From Proteobacteria bacterium UBA3588 (GTDB taxonomy: Bacteria; Pseudomonadota; Gammaproteobacteria; Thiohalomonadales; Thiohalomonadaceae): a stretch of DNA of 6,417 nt. The notes under the pieces are model-generated. The model was not told the DNA's origin and did not search any database. It was given only the letters and a program-made list of their open reading frames with translations. The stretch covers positions 2,799-9,215 of the forward strand of contig DFMR01000113.1 of assembly GCA_002376325.1 (NCBI GenBank). The letters run 5' to 3'. Positions 1-6,272 of this stretch are shown piece by piece (position 1 is the stretch's first letter; each line of letters opens with the position of its first letter). A program made the translations under genes and the position numbers.

Positions 1-12
1 GACCGCGTAGAA

Positions 13-20
13 AGAGGAAG
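13..20 (+). promoter_or_regulatory. Ribosome binding site of thyA
   Basis: The purine-rich run AGAGGAAG sits 2-5 bases before the ATG at 23, with the GAGG core at the best spacing. It supports the thyA start. Only 22 bases precede the gene in the window, so no promoter can be assessed. Confidence 0.7.
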
Positions 21-22
21 AG

Positions 23-817
23 ATGAAACAGTATCTCGATTTGATGCGCCACGTGCTGGAGCACGGAACGGCAAAGGAGGATCGCACTGGCACCGGCACC
101 GTCAGCGTGTTCGGTCACCAGATGCGCTTTGACTTGAGCCGGGGTTTCCCGGTGGTCACCACCAAGAAACTGCACCTGAAGTCGATCATCCACGAGTTGC
201 TTTGGTTTCTGCGCGGCGATACCAACGTCAAATATCTGCGCGACAACGGCGTCAGCATTTGGGATGAGTGGGCCGACCCCAACGGCGAACTGGGGCCTGT
301 CTACGGTTACCAGTGGCGTTCGTGGCCGACACCGGGCGGCGGACATATTGATCAGATCAGCCAGGTGATCGACCAACTCAAAAATAATCCCGATTCGCGC
401 CGCATCATCGTCTCCGCCTGGAACGTCGCGCAGATCGAGCAGATGGCGCTGCCGCCGTGCCACGCCTTCTTTCAGTTCTATGTCGCCGACGGCAGGCTCT
501 CCTGCCAGCTCTACCAGCGCAGCGCCGATATCTTCCTCGGTGTGCCGTTCAACATCGCCTCCTATGCGTTGCTCACCATGATGATGGCGCAGGTGACCGG
601 CCTGCAGCCGGGCGATTTCGTCCACACCTTGGGCGATGCGCATCTCTACCGCAATCATCTGGAGCAGGCGCAGCTGCAACTCTCGCGCACGCCCTACGCC
701 CTGCCGCAGATGAAGATCAATCCGGCGGTGACCTCGCTGTTCGACTTTAGTTATGAGGATTTCGCGCTGGTGGGCTATGAGCACCATCCGCATATTAAGG
801 CCCCGGTCGCGGTGTGA
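23..817 (+). CDS. thyA: Thymidylate synthase ThyA
   Basis: ThyA methylates dUMP to dTMP in the cytoplasm, with 5,10-methylene-tetrahydrofolate as carbon donor and reductant, and releases dihydrofolate. The protein has 264 residues, the same as E. coli ThyA, and the functional residues fall at the E. coli numbers: Arg21 in the phosphate-binding loop (EDRTGTGT), Trp80, the nucleophile Cys146 in PPCH, Arg126/Arg127 (DSRR) contributed by the other subunit, Arg166 and Asp169 (QRSAD), Asn177, and His207/Tyr209 (DAHLY). The C-terminus, IKAPVAV, is the conserved tail that closes over the active site. A GAGG at 14-17 lies 5 bases before the ATG, which supports this start. The 58-base gap to folA, whose enzyme recycles the dihydrofolate made here, suggests one transcript. 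Its promoter is outside the window. Nothing looks truncated. Confidence 0.98.
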   Translation: MKQYLDLMRHVLEHGTAKEDRTGTGTVSVFGHQMRFDLSRGFPVVTTKKLHLKSIIHELLWFLRGDTNVKYLRDNGVSIWDEWADPNGELGPVYGYQWRSWPTPGGGHIDQISQVIDQLKNNPDSRRIIVSAWNVAQIEQMALPPCHAFFQFYVADGRLSCQLYQRSADIFLGVPFNIASYALLTMMMAQVTGLQPGDFVHTLGDAHLYRNHLEQAQLQLSRTPYALPQMKINPAVTSLFDFSYEDFALVGYEHHPHIKAPVAV

Positions 818-836
818 ATGCCGGTGCGGGTTCGTA

Positions 837-945
837 GTTTCGGATTTCGAGTCGTAAAGAGGGGGGCGACAGTCAGTGGCGGCGACAAGCGATAAAGCAA
901 ACACCGAAACTTCCAACCCGGCGCCCGGCACCCGGAACCCGAAAC
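837..945. repeat. Imperfect inverted repeat around the folA start
   Basis: Bases 837-849 (gtttcggatttcg) match the reverse complement of 933-945 (cggaacccgaaac) at 11 of 13 positions. In RNA one of the two mismatches becomes a G-U pair. The left arm lies in the thyA-folA gap and the right arm lies in the codons of the FolA N-terminal extension. The right arm continues leftward as a C-rich near-repetitive run (911-945, with repeated ACCCG and GCCCGG units). This looks like a degenerate dispersed intergenic repeat or a weak stem-loop enclosing the folA ribosome binding site. Which of these it is cannot be settled from one copy. Confidence 0.45.
857..866 (+). promoter_or_regulatory. Ribosome binding site of folA
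   Basis: The run AAGAGGGGGG ends 9 bases before the GTG at 876. It is the only strong purine-rich site near the start of folA. No comparable site lies just upstream of ATG 969 (that region is C- and A-rich), so this decides in favour of the long, GTG-initiated form. It lies inside the loop of the inverted repeat formed by 837-849 and 933-945. Confidence 0.65.
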
Positions 946-1433
946 CTGTCATCTCCACCATCGTCGCGATGGCCGAGAACCGCGTCATCGGCATTGAAAA
1001 TCGGCTGCCCTGGCACCTGCCGGGCGACATGAAGTGGTTTCGCCGCCACACCCTGGGTAAGCCGGTGGTGATGGGTCGCAAGACCTTCGAGTCACTGGGG
1101 CGGCCGTTGCCGGATCGCACCAATATCGTGGTGACGCGCGACCCCGGCTATGCTGCGCCGGGCGCCGTAGTGGTGGATTCCATCGCAGCGGCGCTGGCGG
1201 CGGCAGGCGACGTGCCGGAGGTGATGATCATCGGCGGCGAATCGTTCTACGGCCAGATGCTGCCGCACAGCGATCGCCTGTATCTGACCTTGGTCCATGC
1301 GGCCGTCGCAGGCGATGCCTGGTTCCCGCAATTCGATTGGTCGCAATGGCGCGAGGTCGAACGCAGCGATTGCAACGCAGACGACAACAATCCATATTCA
1401 TACAGCTTTCTCATCCTGCAGCGACGATGTTGA
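876..1433 (+). CDS. folA: Dihydrofolate reductase FolA with N-terminal extension
   Basis: FolA reduces dihydrofolate to tetrahydrofolate with NADPH in the cytoplasm, closing the cycle opened by ThyA. From the GTG at 876 the protein has 185 residues. The conserved core begins near Val25 (VISTIVAMAENRVIG) and carries LPWHLPGDMKWF with Trp46 and the catalytic acid Asp51, the NADPH-site segment MGRKTFESLGRPLP (66-79), the IIGG turn (118-121) and LYLT with Thr138. E. coli FolA has 159 residues, so about 24 extra residues precede the core. They are rich in Asn, Pro, Thr and Gly and have no obvious role. GTG 876 is the only ATG, GTG or TTG codon in frame between the stop TAA at 855-857 and ATG 969, and starting at 969 would remove the first beta strand. 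The extension is therefore probably translated, unless a rare start such as ATC is used near 951. It lies between thyA and the sensor gene, probably in one operon. Confidence 0.95.
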   Translation: MAATSDKANTETSNPAPGTRNPKPVISTIVAMAENRVIGIENRLPWHLPGDMKWFRRHTLGKPVVMGRKTFESLGRPLPDRTNIVVTRDPGYAAPGAVVVDSIAAALAAAGDVPEVMIIGGESFYGQMLPHSDRLYLTLVHAAVAGDAWFPQFDWSQWREVERSDCNADDNNPYSYSFLILQRRC

Positions 1434-1442
1434 CCTGGCAAC

Positions 1443-1448
1443 GGGGGG
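1443..1448 (+). promoter_or_regulatory. Possible ribosome binding site of the GGDEF-EAL gene
   Basis: A run of six G lies 1 base before ATG 1450, 10 bases before ATG 1459 and 16 bases before ATG 1465. Only the 1459 spacing is within the usual range. The match to the anti-Shine-Dalgarno sequence is poor because there is no central A. Translation may also depend on ribosomes ending folA at 1431-1433. Confidence 0.4.
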
Positions 1449-1458
1449 TATGACCGGC

Positions 1459-4400
1459 ATGGCCATGCACGATACCTATCGGCTGCAAAAACGCATTCTC
1501 GTGTTCGCCGTGCTCGGAAGCCTGTTGACGGGGCTGGTGGTCGGTCTGGCGACGGCGATCCCGTTGTACCGCAATGCCCGGGCGCACAGCGAGGCGTCGA
1601 TGCTGTTTCAGGTGCGCAGCCAGGCGCAGGCGATTGCGCACTTCCTGGAGCGCATCGACGACGTCACGATGCAGTTCACCAGCCGCAGCCAGATCCGCGA
1701 TCGGCTGGAGCAATACGATCACGGCAAAGTGTCGCTGCGGGATGTGGCCGCCTACACGGCGCCACGCCTGCAGGATGCCTTGACCCAGTCGGGCGATGTC
1801 GCAGGGCTGGTGCGTCTGGCCAGGTCCGGCACCCCGATCGTGCAGTTGGGCACAATGCCGCCGCGGGAGTGGTGGCCCACTTTGCCGGCGAACACACGGA
1901 CCGCGGTGGTCACCGGACCGGTTCGTGTCGGCGACCGGTACTATCTGCTGGTGGCCGCGCCCATTCTCAGTCATAGCCATCGGCGCCTCGGCACCGATGT
2001 CGTCAGCTGGCGCATCGACGCGCTGCAGGGGCTGTTGACCGACAGTACCGCCTACGGCCTCCATGTGCATCAGTATCTCGGCAACCTGATCCGGGACGTG
2101 GCGGTGCATATCGAACGTGCGGGTGCGGGCTTTCAGGTGACGCCGCTGAACAGCAACCTGCAGCGTGCGCTACAGCGTGCCCAATCAGGAGCGAGCGGCG
2201 TGCTCACCGGTGTCGGTGCCGACAGTGAAGACCTGACGTTCTATGCGCCAATCCCCGGTTACCGCGACTGGGCGTTGGCGGTAGTGGCGCGGCAGCGGGC
2301 GTTTTACGCGCCGCTGCTGTCGGTGCTCGCCCTGCCCGTACTCACCATCCTGCTGATGGCGTTGGGCGGCATGTTGTTGACCACTCGCGCCATCCGGCCG
2401 CTGGCGCGCGAGGTGATCGACACTTCGTATCGCCTCGATGAGCTGACACGCGAACAGCAGGAGCTGCTGGAACTGGCCCGGGGCTTCGTGTTCCGCCTCG
2501 ATCACAATGGCTGGCTGACCGACGTATCGCCGGGTGCCTGCGAAGTAACCGGATATGGTGCGGACGAATTGCGCCGCCGTTACGACACGCTGTTGAGCGA
2601 CAATCCCATCAACGCCGCTGCGCGGGAGGCGGTGGAGCGGGTGTTGCGCCAAGGGGGCGCGGTGCCCGCCATCCTGCTGGAGATCATCCATCGCGCCGGC
2701 GGCAGGGTGATGCTGGAGCTGAACGTCAAACCGCTGCATGCGGACGATGGACCGACCGGGCTCAGCGGCGTGGCGCGCGATGTCACCGACCGCATTGCGA
2801 TGGAGCAGGCACTGCGTACCAACGAGGAGCGCTTGCGTACCCTGATCAACGCCACCCCCGACATCATCTGTTTTAAGGACGGGGCCGGACGTTGGCTCGA
2901 AGCCAACGAGGCGGAGCTCGAACTGTTCGGGCTGGAGGAAGCCGACTACCGCGGCAAGAGCGATGCCGAACTCGCCGATTACGTGGCGCCGTACTATGGC
3001 GATGTATTCCGTTCGGGGCTGCTGCGCGACGAAGATGTCTGGCGCAGCGGGATAGCGAGCCGCAGCGAGCACGCCGTGCCGACCCCTTCCGGTGAATCGT
3101 TCGTTTACGACGTCATCAAGGTACCGCTGTTCGACGCTGCCGGCAGTCGCAAGGCGATGGTCGTGCTCGGTCGCGACATTACCGCCAAGCGGCGTGCAGA
3201 GCAGGCGCTGATGCGTTCGGCGCAGGAGTGGTCGTACGCCATGAATCTGATGGAAGACGCCATCGTGATGCTCGATCTCGATGGCTGTGTCGTGCGCAGC
3301 AACCGCGCCTTTTTCCACATGACCGGACTGTCGCCGGAGCAGGTGATTGGGCACGATATCGGTATCGTGCTGAAGCCGTTGCCGCCGCGTTTGAGGGAAA
3401 CCGAATCGCACGATCAGTTTTTCATCATGGAGGCGGACGAAGCCGGCAACCCGAGCGGACGGCCGGTGGAAGTCATGGTGAAGATCATCCACGACGAAGC
3501 GGGCGAAATGACCGGACGCCTGGTGGGCTTCCACGATCTATCCCGTTCGCGGCAGACGGAGGAGCAACTGCGCCTTGCCGCCAGCGTGTTCGAGGGCAGC
3601 CAGGAAGGGATCGCGATCATGGGGCCGGACCATCGCATCATCGACGCCAACCAGGCCTTCGGCCAAATTACCGGTTACTCCGCGACGGAGGTTCTGGCCA
3701 AGGAGCTGGGCGATTTGCTGGTCAACGAACAGTTCGACGTCCAGAGCCACGACCTGTTGTGGCAACAGGTCGACAGCGACGGCAGCTGGCAGGGGGAAGT
3801 GTGGTACCGGCGAGATGACGGGGAGGTGTTCCCCGCGTGGCAGAGTCTGAGTGCCGTGAAGAATAAGCAAGGGCAGGTGATCCGCTATATCGGACAGTTC
3901 ACCGACATCTCCGAGAAGAAGGCGTCGGAGGCGCGGATTCAGCGACTGGCCCATTACGATTTGCTGACGGATCTGCCGAATCGCGTGTTGCTGCACGATC
4001 GACTGCGCAACGCGCTGGAGCGCATGCGCCGCGCCGGCGGCATGCTCGCGGTGCTGTTCGTGGATCTCGATCGGTTCAAGAACGTCAACGACAGCCTCGG
4101 CCATCCGGTCGGCGACCGTCTGCTGCAGGGGGTCGCCCATCGTTTCAGCGCCGTGATTCGCGAGCAGGATACCGTGGCCCGCCTCGGCGGCGATGAGTTC
4201 CTCATCATTCTCGAAGGCATCGGCAGCGCGCAGCATGCGGCCCAGGTGGCCCACAAGCTCCTCGAAACCTTGCACGAACCGGTAGTTATCGAGCGCCGCG
4301 AAATATTTATCGGTGCCAGTATCGGCATCAGCCTGTTCCCCAGCGACGGCGGCGACACCGAGACCCTGATCAAGAATGCCGACACGGCGATGTATCGGGC

Positions 4401-5244
4401 CAAGGAGCAGGGGCGCAACAACTATCAGTACTATACGGCGCAACTGACCTTGTTGAGCTTGGAGCGCTTCGAGCTGGAGAGCGCGTTGCGGCGGGCGCTG
4501 GAACGTAACGAACTGCTGCTGCATTATCAGCCGCAGATCGCCGCCGACGGCGAGCATTTCATCGGTGCGGAGGCGCTGGTGCGCTGGCGTCATCCGGAAA
4601 AAGGACTGATCCCGCCGGACAAGTTCATCCCGCTGGCGGAAGAGACCGGGCTGATCGAGCCCATCGGCCGTTGGGTGTTGATGACGGCATGTCGCCAGGC
4701 AAAACAGTGGCAGGAAAACGCTCTGCCGCTGCGTATTGCCGTGAATCTCTCCGGTCAGCAAATCATCCATGGCGACGTGGTGGGCACGATACGCGAAGTG
4801 CTGAAGGAGAGCGGGCTCGAACCGCGGTTGCTGGAACTGGAGATCACCGAAGGATTCGTGCTCAGTCATGCCGAAACCGGCGTACGCACGCTGGGGCTGT
4901 TGAAATCCCTGGGCATCGGCCTGGCCATCGACGACTTCGGCACCGGCTACTCCTCGTTGAGCTACCTCAAGCGGCTGCCGGTGGACCGGCTCAAGATCGA
5001 CAAGTCGTTCGTGCAGGGCGTGCCGGCCGACCGCGACGACGCTTCCATCGTTACGACGATCATCGCCATGGCGCGCAGCCTGGGTCTTGAGGTTATCGCC
5101 GAAGGCGTGGAGGAAGCGGCGCAACGCGATTTCCTGCGTCAGCAGGGTTGCGACGAATTTCAGGGCTTCTTCTTCAGCCGGCCGTTGCCGGTCGACGAAT
5201 TCGAACAACTGCTGCGCGCTGCCGGTGCCATCCGTTCCGCCTGA
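1459..5244 (+). CDS. Membrane PAS-GGDEF-EAL cyclic di-GMP sensor enzyme
   Basis: This predicted inner-membrane protein of 1,261 residues makes and/or breaks cyclic di-GMP in response to signals. In order it has a membrane helix (about 12-36), a periplasmic region of about 250 residues ending in a Cache-like PIPGYRDWALAVV (37-285), a second helix (286-309), and four PAS domains (about 335-445, 455-578, 586-698, 703-818) joined by typical linkers such as ARDVTDR and FTDISEKK. GGDEF (about 830-990) follows, then EAL (about 1000-1255). GGDEF has metal Asp869, Asn877 and Asp886 (GHPVGD), an intact GGDEF at 910-914 and an inhibitory RxxD at 901-904. EAL has EALVRW (1038-1043), Asn1096, Glu1128, DDFGTGYSS (1158-1166), Lys1179, Glu1215 and Gln1235, so both activities look possible. 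No clear HAMP domain follows the second helix. ATG 1459 was chosen because GGGGGG (1443-1448) lies 10 bases upstream. ATG 1450 and ATG 1465 are alternatives. The gene starts 25 bases after folA. Confidence 0.95.
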   Translation: MAMHDTYRLQKRILVFAVLGSLLTGLVVGLATAIPLYRNARAHSEASMLFQVRSQAQAIAHFLERIDDVTMQFTSRSQIRDRLEQYDHGKVSLRDVAAYTAPRLQDALTQSGDVAGLVRLARSGTPIVQLGTMPPREWWPTLPANTRTAVVTGPVRVGDRYYLLVAAPILSHSHRRLGTDVVSWRIDALQGLLTDSTAYGLHVHQYLGNLIRDVAVHIERAGAGFQVTPLNSNLQRALQRAQSGASGVLTGVGADSEDLTFYAPIPGYRDWALAVVARQRAFYAPLLSVLALPVLTILLMALGGMLLTTRAIRPLAREVIDTSYRLDELTREQQELLELARGFVFRLDHNGWLTDVSPGACEVTGYGADELRRRYDTLLSDNPINAAAREAVERVLRQGGAVPAILLEIIHRAGGRVMLELNVKPLHADDGPTGLSGVARDVTDRIAMEQALRTNEERLRTLINATPDIICFKDGAGRWLEANEAELELFGLEEADYRGKSDAELADYVAPYYGDVFRSGLLRDEDVWRSGIASRSEHAVPTPSGESFVYDVIKVPLFDAAGSRKAMVVLGRDITAKRRAEQALMRSAQEWSYAMNLMEDAIVMLDLDGCVVRSNRAFFHMTGLSPEQVIGHDIGIVLKPLPPRLRETESHDQFFIMEADEAGNPSGRPVEVMVKIIHDEAGEMTGRLVGFHDLSRSRQTEEQLRLAASVFEGSQEGIAIMGPDHRIIDANQAFGQITGYSATEVLAKELGDLLVNEQFDVQSHDLLWQQVDSDGSWQGEVWYRRDDGEVFPAWQSLSAVKNKQGQVIRYIGQFTDISEKKASEARIQRLAHYDLLTDLPNRVLLHDRLRNALERMRRAGGMLAVLFVDLDRFKNVNDSLGHPVGDRLLQGVAHRFSAVIREQDTVARLGGDEFLIILEGIGSAQHAAQVAHKLLETLHEPVVIERREIFIGASIGISLFPSDGGDTETLIKNADTAMYRAKEQGRNNYQYYTAQLTLLSLERFELESALRRALERNELLLHYQPQIAADGEHFIGAEALVRWRHPEKGLIPPDKFIPLAEETGLIEPIGRWVLMTACRQAKQWQENALPLRIAVNLSGQQIIHGDVVGTIREVLKESGLEPRLLELEITEGFVLSHAETGVRTLGLLKSLGIGLAIDDFGTGYSSLSYLKRLPVDRLKIDKSFVQGVPADRDDASIVTTIIAMARSLGLEVIAEGVEEAAQRDFLRQQGCDEFQGFFFSRPLPVDEFEQLLRAAGAIRSA

Positions 5245-5261
5245 GCGCCGCGTGCGGTTGG

Positions 5262-6095
5262 CTAGTCGATCCCCGGCGCGCAGATGGCGGGGCACGCCAG
5301 CTGGGTGACGCTATCGTCATCGAGCCGCAAGGCGGTTAGTGCGCCGCCCCACAGGCAGCCGGTGTCGATGGCGCGCACGTTGTCATCGGCGTAGAGGCCG
5401 AGCGTCGACCAATGGCCGAATAGAATGCGCTGCCCACGGTTGCGCCGCCCCGGCACCTTGAACCACGGCAGTACTTCGGTATCGTCGCCGCCCGGTTTGC
5501 CCTTGTGATGAAAATCGAGTTCGCCCTCGGCGGTGCAGAAGCGCAGCCGGGTGAAGCAGTTGACGGCGAAGCGCAGCCGGTCCCAGCCACCGAGTTGTTC
5601 CGACCAGCGCTTCGGCTTGTTGCCGTACATGTTCTCCAGAAAGTCGCGAAACTGTTCGCCGCGCAACGTCGTTTCGACTTCGCGCGCGCAGCGCATGGCG
5701 GTTTCCGTATCCCATTGCGGCGGCAGACCGGCATGCACCAGCAGATAGTCGAGTCCCGCGTCGTAATGCAGCAGCGGGCGGCGGCGCAACCACTCCAGCA
5801 GTTCGTCGCGGTCGGCTGCACGAATGACGGGTAGCAGGGTGTCGTTGGACTTGAAGTGGTGGTGCTTGTCCTGCCATACCGCCAGCAGATGGAGGTCGTG
5901 ATTGCCGAGTACGGTAATGGCGCGCTCGCCGAGGCTTTTGACGAAACGCAGTACCTCCAGCGATTGCGGACCGCGGTTCACCAGATCGCCGGCGAACCAC
6001 AGGGTATCGCGGGCCGGATCGAAACCGATCTTATCAAGCAGCTGTTGCAGCTGGTCGTAACAGCCCTGGATGTCGCCGATTGCGTAGGTGGCCAT
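5262..6095 (-). CDS. apaH: Diadenosine tetraphosphatase ApaH (symmetrical)
   Basis: ApaH cleaves Ap4A symmetrically into two ADP and also removes Ap4-type caps from RNA in bacteria studied. It belongs to the metallophosphatase family. The 277-residue protein (E. coli 280) has the metal-binding blocks in order: GDIQGC (7-12), GDLVNRGP (36-43), GNHD (64-67), VHAG (120-123) and GHW (227-229). The ApaH-type features MYGNKPKRW (156-164) and DTGCLWGGALTALRL (244-258) are also present. The reading frame extends 35 codons further upstream. I chose ATG at 6095 because MATYAIGDIQGC matches the family N-terminus and GAGGG (6101-6105) lies 5 bases before it. Its stop is 17 bases from the stop of the convergent sensor gene. 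ApaG, which precedes apaH in E. coli, is not the next gene here. All catalytic blocks look intact. Confidence 0.97.
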   Translation of the reverse strand: MATYAIGDIQGCYDQLQQLLDKIGFDPARDTLWFAGDLVNRGPQSLEVLRFVKSLGERAITVLGNHDLHLLAVWQDKHHHFKSNDTLLPVIRAADRDELLEWLRRRPLLHYDAGLDYLLVHAGLPPQWDTETAMRCAREVETTLRGEQFRDFLENMYGNKPKRWSEQLGGWDRLRFAVNCFTRLRFCTAEGELDFHHKGKPGGDDTEVLPWFKVPGRRNRGQRILFGHWSTLGLYADDNVRAIDTGCLWGGALTALRLDDDSVTQLACPAICAPGID

Positions 6096-6100
6096 GGATG

Positions 6101-6105
6101 CCCTC
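6101..6105 (-). promoter_or_regulatory. Ribosome binding site of apaH
   Basis: Read on the minus strand, GAGGG lies 5 bases before the ATG at 6095. It supports this start over the longer upstream reading frame that would begin at 6200. Confidence 0.7.
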
Positions 6106-6122
6106 GTGATTTTGGCCAACAC

Positions 6123-6128
6123 ATTGTA
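6123..6128 (-). promoter_or_regulatory. Likely -10 element of an apaH promoter
   Basis: TACAAT on the minus strand differs from the TATAAT consensus at one position and lies about 27 bases upstream of the apaH ATG, giving a short leader of roughly 20 bases. The -35 region at the usual spacing is C-rich (near GTGTCC) and poor, so the promoter would be weak or need an activator. The upstream minus-strand gene ends at 6273, so apaH may also be read through from it. Confidence 0.4.
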
Positions 6129-6129
6129 A

Positions 6130-6272
6130 CCACGGGGGCGATGGGGGACACGGGGAATTTCCGCGCAACCACTATCGCACACTGAGTTTGCCGCGGGCAT
6201 ATCAACGACCGAACACCGCTGTTGCAGCCTCTAAGCGCCATCAATCCCCTGCGCGCCCCGTGCGCCCCGTGG
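6130..6272. repeat. 9-bp-periodic G/C tracts with inverted arms
   Basis: On the plus strand, G-tracts at 6134-6138, 6143-6147 and 6152-6155 recur every 9 bases. At the other end of the gap, cgccccgtg is repeated in tandem at 6254-6262 and 6263-6271, which is also a 9-base period. The two ends are roughly inverted: ccacgggggcg (6130-6140) against cgccccgtgg (6263-6272), differing by one extra G. The DNA between them (about 6156-6253) holds nothing I can identify. Only three G-tracts are close together, so a standard four-tract quadruplex is not complete. Confidence 0.45.

Noticed and set aside
2..10. Possible tail of an upstream gene (ACC GCG TAG)
   Set aside because: Two codons and a stop are not evidence. 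lgt often precedes thyA in gammaproteobacteria, but nothing here can confirm it.
1297..1458. Longer start for the GGDEF-EAL gene at ATG 1297
   Set aside because: It would overlap folA by 137 bases, and the added residues are a frame-shifted reading of folA. The membrane helix follows naturally from ATG 1450 or 1459.
1411..2109. 232-codon minus-strand open frame over the sensor N-terminus
   Set aside because: It is an antisense shadow with no domain, and it would overlap the end of folA.
2185..3534. 449-codon minus-strand open frame
   Set aside because: It is antisense to the PAS region of the sensor gene. The product is Gln/His/Arg-rich with no recognisable motif.
5221..5290. Bidirectional terminator between the convergent genes
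   Set aside because: I found no stem longer than about 3 base pairs in the gap and no T-tract on either side.
3538..5295. 585-codon minus-strand open frame
   Set aside because: It lies entirely opposite the GGDEF-EAL gene and the apaH end. It has a His/Gln/Arg-rich composition with no domain, which is typical of an antisense frame in GC-rich DNA.
5505..5834. 109-codon plus-strand open frame inside apaH
   Set aside because: It is an antisense frame opposite intact, well-conserved apaH, with no independent support.
6134..6197. G-quadruplex
   Set aside because: Only three close G-tracts are present. The next G-run (6195-6197) is 39 bases away, beyond usual loop lengths.
6096..6200. Longer ApaH start at 6200 giving 35 extra residues
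   Set aside because: The ApaH family begins at MATYAIGDIQGC. The extension is Cys/Arg/Pro-rich and overlaps the probable promoter, and a good ribosome binding site precedes 6095.
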